A stretch of DNA of 64,000 bases from Paenibacillus sp. G2S3 (GCF_030123105.1 NZ_CP126095.1:2790001-2854000); one strand, 5' to 3'; counted from the first letter of the stretch, positions 27,373-36,398 are shown. Notes: a model not told the origin generated them from the letters alone. Numbers and translations are program-made.

Positions 27373-29286
27373 TTATTTTTTACTAGCTATTTCTTCATTA
27401 ATCTGCACAATAATCTCTTGGATACTCTTTGAACCAAGATCACCCTCACCACGTTTTCTTACAGATACACTGCCAGAGTTCTTCTCATTCTCACCGAGAA
27501 CGAGCATATAGGGTGCTTTTTCCAGCTGGGCTTCACGAATTTTGTATCCCAGCTTCTCATTTCGGATATCAACCTCCACACGAATGCCAGCTTGTTCTAA
27601 GGATTGCTTCACCTGAAATGCATAATCAACGTAGTTCTCAGAGACGGGCAATAATTTCGCTTGAACGGGTGCTAGCCATAGCGGAAATGCTCCGGCATAA
27701 TGCTCCGTAATAATCCCCATAAAACGATCAATCGACCCATAAACAGCGCGATGGATTACGACCGGGCGGTGCTTAAGATTATCTTCCCCGATGTAAGTGA
27801 GATCGAATTTCTCTGGCATTTGCCAATCTAGTTGGATGGTTCCACATTGCCAGCTTCGTTTTAGCGCATCTAAGATATGGAAATCAATCTTTGGTCCGTA
27901 GAACGCGCCATCACCTTCATTCACACGATACTCGATCCCGAGATTGTCTAATACATTTTGCAGTGATTGTTCAGCCTGATCCCATAATTCTTCAGATCCC
28001 ATATAATCTGCCGGTCGAGTAGATAATTCAATCTTATACTCAAAGCCAAACACTTGATAAATATGGTCTATCAATGAGATTACCCGGTTTATTTCATCCT
28101 CAATCTGCTCTGGCAATACGAAGAGATGGGCATCATCCTGACAGAAAGTACGAACACGCATCATTCCGTTAAGTGCTCCAGAGAACTCATGGCGATGCAC
28201 TTGACCAAATTCCGCAATACGAATGGGCAGCTCTCGGTAAGAATGTAGATTATTTTTGTAGATCATCATATGACCTGGGCAGTTCATCGGTTTGAGTGCG
28301 AATTTTGTTTCGTCTACATTTGTGAAATACATATTGTCTTTGTAGTGATCCCAGTGCCCGGATTGCTCCCAAAGCCGATTGTTCATCATCAGCGGTGTAC
28401 GAACTTCATCGTAATCTCTCTGTCTTTGTAATTCACGGGCAAAGTTTTCAAGCTCTGTACGAATTGTCATTCCCTTGGGAAGATAGAAGGGCATGCCTGG
28501 CGCTTCTTCAGAGAACATGAACAATTCCAATTCCTTGCCGAGCTTACGGTGATCACGTTTTTTAGCTTCTTCAAGAAAGAGTAAGTGCTCTTCAAGTTGA
28601 GCCTTCTTAGGAAAAGCAGTGCCGTAAATACGTTGCAGCATTTTATTCTTGGAATCCCCACGCCAGTAGGCACCTGCTACATTCAACAGCTTAAAGGCTT
28701 TGACCAAGCCAGTAGAGGGAAGATGTGGCCCTCGACAAAGATCCGAGAATTCTCCTTGATCATAAATAGATAATACTGTGTCTTCCGGCAGATCGCGAAT
28801 AAGTTCCAGCTTTAAGGGCTCATTCATCGCTTCAAAAAGCTTAATGGCTTCAGCGCGAGAAACCACACGGCGGACAATAGGGTGATTCTCTTGGATGATT
28901 TTCGCCATCTCTTGTTCGATTGCAACTAGGTCATCCGTGGATAAGGGTGTCTCAATATCAATGTCATAATAAAAGCCATCTTCGATTACTGGCCCTATGC
29001 CAAGCTGGACACCCTTGTCTCCATATATACGTTTTATGGCCTGAGCCATGATATGTGCTGTGCTGTGTCTATAAATTTCTAGGCCGTCTTTGCTATCCAA
29101 CGTAACAATTTCGAGCTGGCAATCATGTTCGATCGGTTGGTTTAGGTCAACAGATCTACCATCTATTTTTCCAGCTACAGCATTTTTTTTCAGACTGGTA
29201 CTTATGGCACCTGCTGCTTCTTTAATCGTCGTTCCTTGTAGTACCTCTCTAATTGTTCCGTTTTGCAGTGTTACCTTGATCTCCAT
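27373..29286 (-). CDS. thrS: Threonyl-tRNA synthetase
   Basis: This 637-aa class II synthetase charges tRNA-Thr. In order it has a TGS domain, the editing domain (HSTAHIMAQAIKRIYG), the catalytic core (KPMNCPGHMMIYKN, RIAEFGQVHRHEFSGAL) and the anticodon domain (LPVSENYVDYA). The zinc ligands Cys and His of the core are present (MNCPGH and later His). The ATG at 29286 follows GGAGG; the frame extends upstream to 29331 without an RBS. Control by a T-box leader is clear from the sequence upstream. Confidence 0.97.
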   Translation of the reverse strand: MEIKVTLQNGTIREVLQGTTIKEAAGAISTSLKKNAVAGKIDGRSVDLNQPIEHDCQLEIVTLDSKDGLEIYRHSTAHIMAQAIKRIYGDKGVQLGIGPVIEDGFYYDIDIETPLSTDDLVAIEQEMAKIIQENHPIVRRVVSRAEAIKLFEAMNEPLKLELIRDLPEDTVLSIYDQGEFSDLCRGPHLPSTGLVKAFKLLNVAGAYWRGDSKNKMLQRIYGTAFPKKAQLEEHLLFLEEAKKRDHRKLGKELELFMFSEEAPGMPFYLPKGMTIRTELENFARELQRQRDYDEVRTPLMMNNRLWEQSGHWDHYKDNMYFTNVDETKFALKPMNCPGHMMIYKNNLHSYRELPIRIAEFGQVHRHEFSGALNGMMRVRTFCQDDAHLFVLPEQIEDEINRVISLIDHIYQVFGFEYKIELSTRPADYMGSEELWDQAEQSLQNVLDNLGIEYRVNEGDGAFYGPKIDFHILDALKRSWQCGTIQLDWQMPEKFDLTYIGEDNLKHRPVVIHRAVYGSIDRFMGIITEHYAGAFPLWLAPVQAKLLPVSENYVDYAFQVKQSLEQAGIRVEVDIRNEKLGYKIREAQLEKAPYMLVLGENEKNSGSVSVRKRGEGDLGSKSIQEIIVQINEEIASKK

Positions 29287-29329
29287 GATTGTTAGCCTCC
29301 ATTTCTCAAAAATTGTTAGTGGTGAACGC

Positions 29330-29602
29330 AAAAAAACGCATCTCTCCCAGAAAGGGACGAGTGCGTTCAGCTCGTGGTTCCACCCTAATTCGACCTATCA
29401 CAAGGATAGGACCTCATTGGTATCCTGTAACGTGGATAAGTCGGTGCCACATACTACCGCGAATTAGATCTACGGATTCAGCGCCACGGCTACAAAGGGG
29501 TAACTTCACAATCGTTTACTGGAGAAGCTTTCAGCTAGGACCTCTCTCTCTGGACAGTTCGTATAGGAAATCATGTCTTTGATCATTGCCATATGATGTT
29601 GC
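29330..29602 (-). promoter_or_regulatory. T-box riboswitch leader of thrS
   Basis: Read on the reverse strand, the leader holds the T-box core AGGGTGGAACCACG (29371-29386). A terminator follows, AACGCA...TGCGTT with a T-run (29329-29367). An upstream stem I region contains AGAGAGAG/GGTC elements. A GTTACC around 29499-29504 may provide the threonine specifier ACC. Uncharged tRNA-Thr would stabilise the antiterminator and allow thrS transcription. The core is certain; the specifier codon is a guess. Confidence 0.9.
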
Positions 29603-29608
29603 TCGTTC

Positions 29609-29638
29609 ATAGTACTCAATTGCACCCCATAAAGTCAA
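29609..29638 (-). promoter_or_regulatory. Sigma-A promoter for the thrS T-box transcript
   Basis: TTGACT (29633-29638) and TACTAT (29609-29614) on the reverse strand are 18 bases apart. Transcription would start near 29602, at the start of the T-box leader. Confidence 0.7.
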
Positions 29639-29757
29639 GAGGCAGGAAACCAGAAATTCAGATCTCTTTTATTGCAGTCATCATTTACGTATTGGCAAAG
29701 GAGAAGATATACTCGTTGGCGAATGTATGATATCAACCTATTTTAAGGAGGTTTGAT

Positions 29758-30426
29758 ATGCAGATTCTCGCCATGCTGACGATGCTAATCGACCATATTG
29801 GCTATATCTTTTTTCCAGAGGATATTGCTTGGAGATATGTAGGAAGAATAGCCTTTCCAATCTACTGTTACGGGCTTGTGCAGGGGCATATCCATACATC
29901 ATCCAGACCGAAATATTTGTTCCGGCTGCTCTTAATCGCTATTATTGCTCAGATTCCATATAATTTAGCGATTAATCCTGGTGGATGGAATGTGGTGTTT
30001 ACGCTTTTGTTATCTGCAATCGTATTAGTTATTTTGGATAAACTGCCTACTATATGGCTTGATATACCTGTAGTCATTGCAGCTATCGCGTTAATGGATT
30101 ATTTCCCGATAGATTATAATGCGTACGGCCTGCTGCTAGTATTGATATTCCGTTATACGAAGTCATACTGGCTTGTTGTAGCACATTTGGCACTAAATCT
30201 GTTCTACATGTTTTATAATTATTGGGTTGTGCAAATGCTCAGTATTTTACCGACGCTGTTGATTGCTTTGGCGCCTGCACTTTGGGGATATTTAGAGCGT
30301 CACCGGGTACCACGCTGGGTGTGGTGGTCTTTTTATCCTGCGCATTTACTGATTTTAGCGATATTTAAGGGCGTAATATACAATGAATGGGTTTCTATCG
30401 AATGGCGAACTTTGTTGAATTTATAG
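29758..30426 (+). CDS. TraX family membrane protein
   Basis: This 222-aa hydrophobic protein has about seven to eight membrane segments. The start QILAMLTMLIDHIGYIFF and the RIAFPIYCYGLVQG segment are the typical opening of TraX-family proteins, named after an F-pilin acetylase. In Gram-positives the role is unknown; it may be a membrane acyltransferase. AAGGAGG precedes the ATG. It is divergent from thrS. Confidence 0.85.
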   Translation: MQILAMLTMLIDHIGYIFFPEDIAWRYVGRIAFPIYCYGLVQGHIHTSSRPKYLFRLLLIAIIAQIPYNLAINPGGWNVVFTLLLSAIVLVILDKLPTIWLDIPVVIAAIALMDYFPIDYNAYGLLLVLIFRYTKSYWLVVAHLALNLFYMFYNYWVVQMLSILPTLLIALAPALWGYLERHRVPRWVWWSFYPAHLLILAIFKGVIYNEWVSIEWRTLLNL

Positions 30427-30520
30427 TAATTTTACAATAAGTAATACTTTGATTTACAAATGTTGCCTTTGCTGAGATAATGGATTGATTTCAAAAAATC
30501 TTAAAAAAAGGAGACTTGCT

Positions 30521-32041
30521 ATGAGGAGAATGAAAGCTAGGGCAAAATGGTTTATTCCTTTTGTCGCACTGCTGCTTGTTCTGGCCGGTTGTCAATCGGT
30601 TGGAGGTTTCGATGTTAATAAGGCATTGATCGGGGATGTCGATGTTAAATCATCAGAATCCAGCATGACTTTTTCTATGAACGCTGAACCTTCAGAAGGA
30701 ATTAGCGCAGAAGATAAGGAAATGGTAGATCTCATAAATTCTTTTTCCCTGAGTATTAGCAATGCAAAGCTACAAGAGAATGGTAATGTATCTGCCAATG
30801 GAACGATTGGCTATAAACAATTGAATATCCCTTTCTCATTGTTTATGGACAAACAAACTTTAGTCTTTACGGTAGAAGGAGCAAAACAACCGTTTTACTT
30901 CCCGGTTCAAGGCTATGATGAGGTCTTAGCTGAAGTTGGATTGGATCTGACTAAAGCTGAAGATCTTAGTAAGCTGCTAACGAAGTTTGTGGTGAAGAAT
31001 CTTCCTAATCCAAGCGCAATTAGCGTAACACCAGTTAGTGAGGCTGTGTATGGCCAGCAGGTGAATATGACGAAGTTACATACCGAAGTGACGGGTGATG
31101 AGCTTCCTGCATTGTTAAAAGGATTCCTGAAATCGATCTCTAAAGATACGGAAGGCTTTACAGAATTGGTTGGTGGTCTATATGACTATCTGTATCCTGT
31201 GATCAAAGCTATGGACGAAAAAAGCTCCGGTGATTACGAAATTCCAGGTATTGGAGTAATTCCTCTGGGTGATAAAGAAGCGGTTGTAACCGTACTGCAT
31301 GATGCAGCAAAATTGGCTGTGGATGCGTTATTGCTGGTTTATGACAATCAACTAGACAGTCTTTACAAATCGACCCCTGAGCTTAAGACAGTTCTGAGTA
31401 AGGATACGAAGCTTGCTGTCGACATTTTTGTAGACAGTGGACTACATGTTCGTAAACAGAATGTTGATCTGAAAGTGGCGCTTCCAGGTACTGAAGATAT
31501 GCCATTAAAGAGTTTCTCTCTTAAGGCTTCCAGTCAGATTTGGAACATTGGTGGTGCTGTAACGGCAGATCCAATCAGCACTGAAGGAGCACTTGATGTT
31601 TCTTCCGGTAACCTGACTCCTGGAGAGACTTTGAACAATTTCGATCCGAATTCTAACGTTTATCGTATATTGAAAGACGATCTTGGTATCACCAAGAGAA
31701 CGATTGTCATCGAGCCGGACGACGAATATTATTATCCGATCGTTGACAATAATACTACGTATATTCCTCTGCGTTATTTGGCAGAAGATTTAGATGCAAC
31801 TGTGGAATGGGATACAGTCAATCGTGCCATTATTGTAACGGATGGTGTGTACGGTGATAAGCTGGTATTCAAAATCGGTTCTTCCGAAGCAGTGATTAAC
31901 GGTGAAAAAGTGAAGCTTGCAGAGCCTGTATTTGTTGACGAGTATGGTGATGCCTATGTATCGCTACGTGTGCTTGCTGAAGCACTTCATGCTACTGTGT
32001 ACGTAGATGAAGATGGTTGGATTACTATTACACGTAAATAG
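30521..32041 (+). CDS. Lipoprotein with C-terminal copper-amine-oxidase-like stalk domain
   Basis: This 506-aa protein starts at ATG 30521 with AAAAAGGAG upstream. The signal ends LVLAGC (Cys24), so it is a lipoprotein. The middle 340 residues are a beta-rich domain I do not recognise. The last 110 residues form two stalk repeats of the Cu_amine_oxidN1 type (YIPLRYLAEDLDATVEW and YVSLRVLAEALHATVYV). These domains are common on Paenibacillus surface proteins and are not enzymes. It is monocistronic with a terminator after it. Confidence 0.75.
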   Translation: MRRMKARAKWFIPFVALLLVLAGCQSVGGFDVNKALIGDVDVKSSESSMTFSMNAEPSEGISAEDKEMVDLINSFSLSISNAKLQENGNVSANGTIGYKQLNIPFSLFMDKQTLVFTVEGAKQPFYFPVQGYDEVLAEVGLDLTKAEDLSKLLTKFVVKNLPNPSAISVTPVSEAVYGQQVNMTKLHTEVTGDELPALLKGFLKSISKDTEGFTELVGGLYDYLYPVIKAMDEKSSGDYEIPGIGVIPLGDKEAVVTVLHDAAKLAVDALLLVYDNQLDSLYKSTPELKTVLSKDTKLAVDIFVDSGLHVRKQNVDLKVALPGTEDMPLKSFSLKASSQIWNIGGAVTADPISTEGALDVSSGNLTPGETLNNFDPNSNVYRILKDDLGITKRTIVIEPDDEYYYPIVDNNTTYIPLRYLAEDLDATVEWDTVNRAIIVTDGVYGDKLVFKIGSSEAVINGEKVKLAEPVFVDEYGDAYVSLRVLAEALHATVYVDEDGWITITRK

Positions 32042-32074
32042 TTAGTTCGATCCTCATGGCTAAATAACACAAGC

Positions 32075-32122
32075 AAACCCAGCTTCTAACTTCGCAGAAA
32101 TGCGAGTGGAGCTGGGTTTTTT
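32075..32122. terminator. Terminator between the stalk lipoprotein and the phosphoesterase
   Basis: AAACCCAGCT / AGCTGGGTTTTTT arms with an inner TCGCA/TGCGA hairpin lie between convergent genes. Confidence 0.85.
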
Positions 32123-32142
32123 ATATGAAATATGGCATCTTT

Positions 32143-33558
32143 TTATTGCTTCGTTAAAACCACCTCTAGGTCGACATTACTTAACGCTTTTTCTTCAGCC
32201 ATACTTTGGACATACCCTCCCAAGAAACCATCCTGCTGTCCCTCCCAAAGCTTGTAGCCGGGCAACGCTTTAATATCCTTAGCAAAGCTACCCGCAGTTC
32301 CTGCGAAGTACTGTACATTCAGCTTGGACATTACCTTCGCCTTGGATTCTTTTTCAGACTCCGTTAAAGGACTCTCCTTAAGACTATCCATAGCTTTGTC
32401 ATAGGAGTTAGTAGCAAAGGCTTCTTCGGTATATGTCTTGAAGCTTAAAAGATTGTGATCTGTAATCTGGTTAGCTTCAGCCCAACCTTCCACGTTCAAA
32501 GATGCTGTTTTATAATTTACGGTTCGCGAGACGGGATCGAAGGTCATGGCACCATATTGATGTGGATTGACGGCCATTGCACTCGTAGCGATATCATAGA
32601 TTGGCATTGGTTCAGAGGATGCTGTGTCTTGATTCGCGTCTGCTGGATCTACTTGAATGTCCTGCATATGAATATGTCCTGAGAGAACTAGATTAAGGCC
32701 ATTTTTCCGTAAGGATTTTATAGCTTCCTGGCTGTTATTAAGCTTGAATCCTGAAACAGACATAGAAGTGTGACTTAATAAGTTATGATGCATCACGGTG
32801 ATCACAGAAGCGTGCTCTTTGGCTGCAAGCTTAACGGATTCATCTATCCATGAAAGCGTAGAGGAAGCAATACGCCCATCGGTTTGAGGGAAACCATATT
32901 TCTGATTATTAAGGTATTGGCTACTGTCTATCATGAGAATCCATAAGTTGGGAGCCGCCTTGACGATATAGCTTAGTGATTCTTTATCACGTGATACAGC
33001 CTCTTTATAGCCGAAATCAGTATACATTTTGACGAAGTCCTTGTCCGTAATTGAATCCGTAAGGAGCTGTTTATCGCCACTGAAGGATCTAGCCCAAGGA
33101 TTAAATATGTCGTGATTGCCTGGAATGACATATACAGCAGTCCCTAGTTGTTCAATTCGTTTTAACTTTTCGGTTAACTTTTGATGACTGCTGCGTTCTC
33201 CATTATTAGTTAAATCGCCACTGAGGATGATAAATGCAGGTTTTTTCTGTTCAGCGTCATAGAGTAGAGCCTCAGCCATTTCATCACTGTAGGGCAGCAT
33301 TTTTCCATCGCCTCCAGTGACATAGGTCTGAAAAGCCTGCCCACCATCCTGAAGATCCTTATCTAAAAAATGAGTGTCTGTGGCTACCCAAAAAGATACA
33401 GGTTTAAGTTCGGCTTGATTAAGTTCCACAGCGTTTAAATTAGACGATTTTGTGTCTTTACAGCCAGTAAGTGCCAAGCTAAGAAAAAAGAGCACTACAC
33501 AAGAGAATATGACCGTTTTTTTATGTAGAATAAGCGCTTTATCTATTGGAAAATTCAT
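32143..33558 (-). CDS. Metallophosphoesterase lipoprotein
   Basis: This 471-aa calcineurin-like phosphoesterase is exported as a lipoprotein (signal ending LALTGC, Cys33). The metal-binding motifs appear in order: ATDTHFLD (degenerate first motif), LSGDLTNNG, PGNHDIFNP, VMHHNLLSH and LSGHIHMQD. It would act outside the membrane on phosphate esters; the substrate is unknown. A C-terminal helical extension of about 120 residues follows the catalytic domain. AAGGAAGG is well placed before the ATG. Confidence 0.87.
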   Translation of the reverse strand: MNFPIDKALILHKKTVIFSCVVLFFLSLALTGCKDTKSSNLNAVELNQAELKPVSFWVATDTHFLDKDLQDGGQAFQTYVTGGDGKMLPYSDEMAEALLYDAEQKKPAFIILSGDLTNNGERSSHQKLTEKLKRIEQLGTAVYVIPGNHDIFNPWARSFSGDKQLLTDSITDKDFVKMYTDFGYKEAVSRDKESLSYIVKAAPNLWILMIDSSQYLNNQKYGFPQTDGRIASSTLSWIDESVKLAAKEHASVITVMHHNLLSHTSMSVSGFKLNNSQEAIKSLRKNGLNLVLSGHIHMQDIQVDPADANQDTASSEPMPIYDIATSAMAVNPHQYGAMTFDPVSRTVNYKTASLNVEGWAEANQITDHNLLSFKTYTEEAFATNSYDKAMDSLKESPLTESEKESKAKVMSKLNVQYFAGTAGSFAKDIKALPGYKLWEGQQDGFLGGYVQSMAEEKALSNVDLEVVLTKQ

Positions 33559-33695
33559 TTATATAACCTTCCTTCTGTACTTTTGCTGCACTATTGTAGC
33601 TTATTTTTAGCTGAAATGTATATCGGAAAAGTGAAGGGGAGATGTTACTAACCGAGGCTAATTGTATATCCGACCAAATAAGTTGAGAATAGATG

Positions 33696-33724
33696 TTGTA
33701 TTTTCAGAAAAAAGGTGATAAGAT
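33696..33724 (+). promoter_or_regulatory. Promoter of the nitroreductase gene
   Basis: TTGTAT (33696-33701) and TAAGAT (33719-33724) are separated by 17 bases. Transcription would start near 33731, on the palindrome described next. Confidence 0.6.
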
Positions 33725-33730
33725 GTACAA

Positions 33731-33743
33731 AAGTAAGTTACTT
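33731..33743 (+). promoter_or_regulatory. Palindromic operator-like site AAGTAA-G-TTACTT
   Basis: This perfect 13-base dyad sits over the predicted transcription start, 23 bases before the nitroreductase ATG. Its place is that of a repressor operator. HxlR/YodB-family regulators often control nitroreductase genes in Bacillota, but the regulator is not in this window. Confidence 0.55.
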
Positions 33744-33766
33744 AAATAAATGGAGGTAGTTATTCT

Positions 33767-34366
33767 ATGTCTAAAAATTTTCTTGAAGCAGTTAAAGGAA
33801 GACGTTCCATCTATGCCATCAGTAAAGAATCTACTGTAGCCGATGCTCAAATTATTGAAATCGTTGAGCAAGCGGTGTTGCATAGTCCAACTTCATTCAA
33901 CTCCCAAAGCTCCAGAGCGGTTGTTCTTTTAGGTGAACAGCATGATAAATTATGGGATATCACTACGGAAACTTTGCGTAAAATCGTTCCAGCTGAACAA
34001 TTTGAAGGAACAGCGCAAAAATTAGCATCTTTCAAAGCAGGTTACGGCTCCGTATTGTTCTTTGAAGATCAAGCGGTAGTGAAGAACCTTCAAGAAAACT
34101 TCGCATTGTATGCCGAGAACTTCCCAGTTTGGTCTAACCAATCTTCAGGCATTCTGCAATTCGTAGTATGGACTGCACTTTCTGAAGCAGGTTTAGGTGC
34201 ATCCCTGCAGCACTATAACCCACTAATTGATGACGAAGTGAAAGAAGCTTGGGGCATCCCGCAAGACTGGAAACTGATTGCCCAATTGCCATTTGGTAAG
34301 ACTGTAACTCCAGCAGGTGAGAAACAATTCCAACCGGTTGAAGATCGCGTTAAAGTCTTTAAATAA
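33767..34366 (+). CDS. Nitroreductase family protein (HBN1/YodC type)
   Basis: This 199-aa flavin reductase has the opening KNFLEAVKGRRSIYAISKES, HSPTSFNSQSSRAVVLLG (FMN phosphate contacts) and an AEAGLGASLQHYNP-like segment. The family reduces nitro compounds, quinones or azo groups with NAD(P)H and FMN. Length is normal. The palindrome on the promoter suggests induction by electrophile or quinone stress; this is inference. ATGGAGG precedes the start. Confidence 0.9.
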   Translation: MSKNFLEAVKGRRSIYAISKESTVADAQIIEIVEQAVLHSPTSFNSQSSRAVVLLGEQHDKLWDITTETLRKIVPAEQFEGTAQKLASFKAGYGSVLFFEDQAVVKNLQENFALYAENFPVWSNQSSGILQFVVWTALSEAGLGASLQHYNPLIDDEVKEAWGIPQDWKLIAQLPFGKTVTPAGEKQFQPVEDRVKVFK

Positions 34367-34383
34367 GCTTAAAAAGAGCGTTT

Positions 34384-34437
34384 AAAACCTCCTTGACCAG
34401 GCTAAGTAATTATATAGTCTGGTTAAGGAGGTTTTTG
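34384..34437 (+). terminator. Terminator-like hairpin that contains the RBS of the next gene
   Basis: AAAACCTCCTTgACCAG (34384-34400) pairs with CTGGTTAAGGAGGTTTT (34419-34435) and runs into a T-tract. The 3' arm holds the AAGGAGG that serves the ATG at 34439, so the structure can end nitroreductase transcripts and hide the ribosome site. Confidence 0.8.
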
Positions 34438-34438
34438 T

Positions 34439-34633
34439 ATGCCGTGGAATAAAGACGATTATCCTGATTCACTGAAAAACTTCACAGCACCTGTTCGTAA
34501 TAAGGCAATTGATATTGCTAATGCACTTCTAGAAGATGGATATGAGGAGGGAAGGGCGATCTCTATTGCTACCGCACAAGCGAAAGAGTGGGGAGAGAAC
34601 CGTGATAAGCAGATCCGTAAAAAAGGACACTGA
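34439..34633 (+). CDS. Small conserved-looking protein, 64 aa (YdaT N-terminus-like)
   Basis: This 64-aa polar protein starts MPWNKDDYPDSLKNF, then has VRNKAIDIANALLEDGYEEGRAI and a basic tail. The pattern reminds me of the N-terminal part of the B. subtilis stress protein YdaT, but this is from memory and the function is unknown. The RBS AAGGAGG is strong but lies inside the hairpin at 34384-34437. A bidirectional terminator follows at 34656. Confidence 0.75.
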   Translation: MPWNKDDYPDSLKNFTAPVRNKAIDIANALLEDGYEEGRAISIATAQAKEWGENRDKQIRKKGH

Positions 34634-34655
34634 TCATAAGGCTCTGGATAGGTAC

Positions 34656-34698
34656 AAAAAAAGCAGGACAGCGTCTATTAACGCTTGTCCTGCTTTTT
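34656..34698. terminator. Bidirectional terminator between the 64-aa protein and the foldase gene
   Basis: AAAAAAGCAGGACA / TGTCCTGCTTTTT arms with an inner CGT/ACG pair lie between convergent genes. Confidence 0.85.
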
Positions 34699-34707
34699 AC
34701 AGCCGTA

Positions 34708-35877
34708 TTATTTAGTGGATTCAGTTCCTGCTTCTGCGCTTGCAGATGGCTCAGGAGAAGCTGTTGCTTCTTTTTTGGCATCTGTAAGTGAATTTGTAAT
34801 TTTTGCTTTGGCAGTTGTATCTGACAACCAAGTGGTGGAAAGAGTGGAAACCTTTTGAGACACAAGGGTCTTTTTGATCTCATCTTTCTTTTCTTCCAGG
34901 GTGTAGTTTTTAGCGTCTTTGTGGTCGGTTACTTTAATGATGTGATAACCGTAATCGGATTTCACAGCACCGCTAGTTTCCCCAACTTTAAGTTTAAAGG
35001 CTACATCGGAGAATTCAGCTACCATATCTCCACGTTTGAAGAAGTCTAGATCTCCACCATTAGCCTTGGAACCAGTATCCGAAGATTTTTCTTTAGCTAG
35101 TTCAGCGAAATCTGCTCCATCTTTCAATTGCTTCAGAATTGCATCAGCTTCTTCTTTAGTCTCAACGAGAATGTGGGAAGCGCGAACTTGTTCTTCTTCA
35201 TTGAAAGTAGCTTTATTTGCTTCATAGTAGTCTTTGATTTCTTGATCCGTTATAGTCACTTGCGGCTCAAGAATCTTCCGTAGTTTTACTTGCAGTGGCA
35301 TTTGCTTCTTCAAGTCATCAACGGTCATTGAGCTTTGTTGCAATGCAGCATTAAATGCAGCTTCTCCGCCGAATTGTGCTTTAAGATCTTCTAATTCAGC
35401 ATTGATGTCTTCGTCAGTAACGGTTACGTTGGCTTTTTTAGCTTCTTGGTCAACGAGTTCTGTTGTAATCATAGCTTGCAGCGTGCTTTCTCCGCCTGCT
35501 TCGATCAATTTATCATAAAGTTGTTCTTTAGTAATGTTAGTTCCGTTAACGCTAGCAACAGCTGTGTTGCTGTCGTCCTTTTGGAATGGAGGCTTAATCA
35601 GTACAATGATGAGCGCCGCAGCCAGTACCACAGAGGCAATCATCCAGCCCTTGTTACCTTTAGGAGAAACTGGTGGAGTAGGTGGCGTCGTATTATTGTT
35701 ACTGCCGACTTTGTTCATTACTGGAATACTATCCTCTTTAGTTGTATTCACAGGTGCTTCAGCAGCTACGACCTCCACTTCATTTACTTCATTGGTATTC
35801 TCGGTAGTGTTCAATTCTTCTTCCGGAGTACCGTTGTTTTCTAAGTTCTCATTTCCATTCAGATCTTTTTTGTCCAT
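34708..35877 (-). CDS. Membrane-anchored peptidyl-prolyl isomerase (PrsA/SurA-like)
   Basis: This 389-aa protein begins with an acidic Asn/Glu/Thr-rich cytoplasmic stretch (about 75 residues) and one membrane helix (GWMIASVVLAAALIIVLI). A SurA_N-like chaperone region follows (VNGTNITKEQLYDKL, about 110-220). The parvulin domain (VRASHILVETKEEADAIL to SDYGYHIIKV, about 230-320) and a low-complexity Ala/Ser tail end it. It would assist folding of exported proteins outside the membrane. Unlike classical PrsA there is no lipobox; the anchor is a transmembrane helix. It is monocistronic. Confidence 0.87.
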   Translation of the reverse strand: MDKKDLNGNENLENNGTPEEELNTTENTNEVNEVEVVAAEAPVNTTKEDSIPVMNKVGSNNNTTPPTPPVSPKGNKGWMIASVVLAAALIIVLIKPPFQKDDSNTAVASVNGTNITKEQLYDKLIEAGGESTLQAMITTELVDQEAKKANVTVTDEDINAELEDLKAQFGGEAAFNAALQQSSMTVDDLKKQMPLQVKLRKILEPQVTITDQEIKDYYEANKATFNEEEQVRASHILVETKEEADAILKQLKDGADFAELAKEKSSDTGSKANGGDLDFFKRGDMVAEFSDVAFKLKVGETSGAVKSDYGYHIIKVTDHKDAKNYTLEEKKDEIKKTLVSQKVSTLSTTWLSDTTAKAKITNSLTDAKKEATASPEPSASAEAGTESTK

Positions 35878-36009
35878 TATTAGTAATGACTCCCTTCAAT
35901 ATAGGTGTTGCTTGTCTATTTACAACTTTAACAGAAATCCTGATCCTAAACCTTAAGAAAGTATAAAAAAAGATAGGATCTTTTTAAGTTTCTATTAATA
36001 AAAAGCAAA

Positions 36010-36047
36010 AAGCCGGAAATGGCATCGGTAACATGCCCTTCCGGCTT
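36010..36047 (-). terminator. Terminator of the LytTR gene
   Basis: Reverse-strand AAGCCGGAA...TTCCGGCTTTTTGC hairpin with an inner GGCAT/ATGCC pair and T-tract. It lies 16 bases after the stop. Confidence 0.8.
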
Positions 36048-36062
36048 ATGGGAATAAGATGT

Positions 36063-36398
36063 TTACTTCAGTCCTTTCAATAGATGACGAATACTTTCTT
36101 GTTTCCGTCTTGGGACCCGTACGTTTTTAGCGAATAGGCCCTTTTCTCCGAAATAAATGCAGTCGTCTTCGATAGAACTGATCTTGTTTAGATTGACATA
36201 ACAGCCACCGTACACATGATAGTAAGTTGAATTGGATAACAATCGTTTTAATTGCTCGGCAGTCATTCTCTTTTTTATGTTGTAGTTTCTGCCGTGAAAA
36301 ATGACCAAATCATGGTCCCCGACCTTAAAGAACAGAATGTCTGTTTCCACCTCGAAGTCCTCGTATACATTTCTGGCTTCCAGCAGGATGCTACTCAT
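36063..36398 (-). CDS. Stand-alone LytTR-type DNA-binding protein, 111 aa
   Basis: This 111-aa protein has, from about residue 25, the beta-rich LytTR fold: DILFFKVGDHDLVIFHG, YHVYGGCYVNLNKISSI and VRVPRRKQESIRHLLKG. Normal LytTR regulators carry a receiver domain; here the DNA-binding part makes up the whole protein. It may bind DNA without phosphorylation or work with a partner. GGGGG precedes the ATG. The promoter and a perfect cre overlap upstream (36433-36474), so CcpA probably represses it when good sugars are present. Its targets are unknown. Confidence 0.8.
   Translation of the reverse strand: MSSILLEARNVYEDFEVETDILFFKVGDHDLVIFHGRNYNIKKRMTAEQLKRLLSNSTYYHVYGGCYVNLNKISSIEDDCIYFGEKGLFAKNVRVPRRKQESIRHLLKGLK

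Noticed and set aside
29090..29582. Forward frames over the thrS start and T-box leader
   Set aside because: The region is explained by thrS and its leader on the other strand, and no start signal is present.
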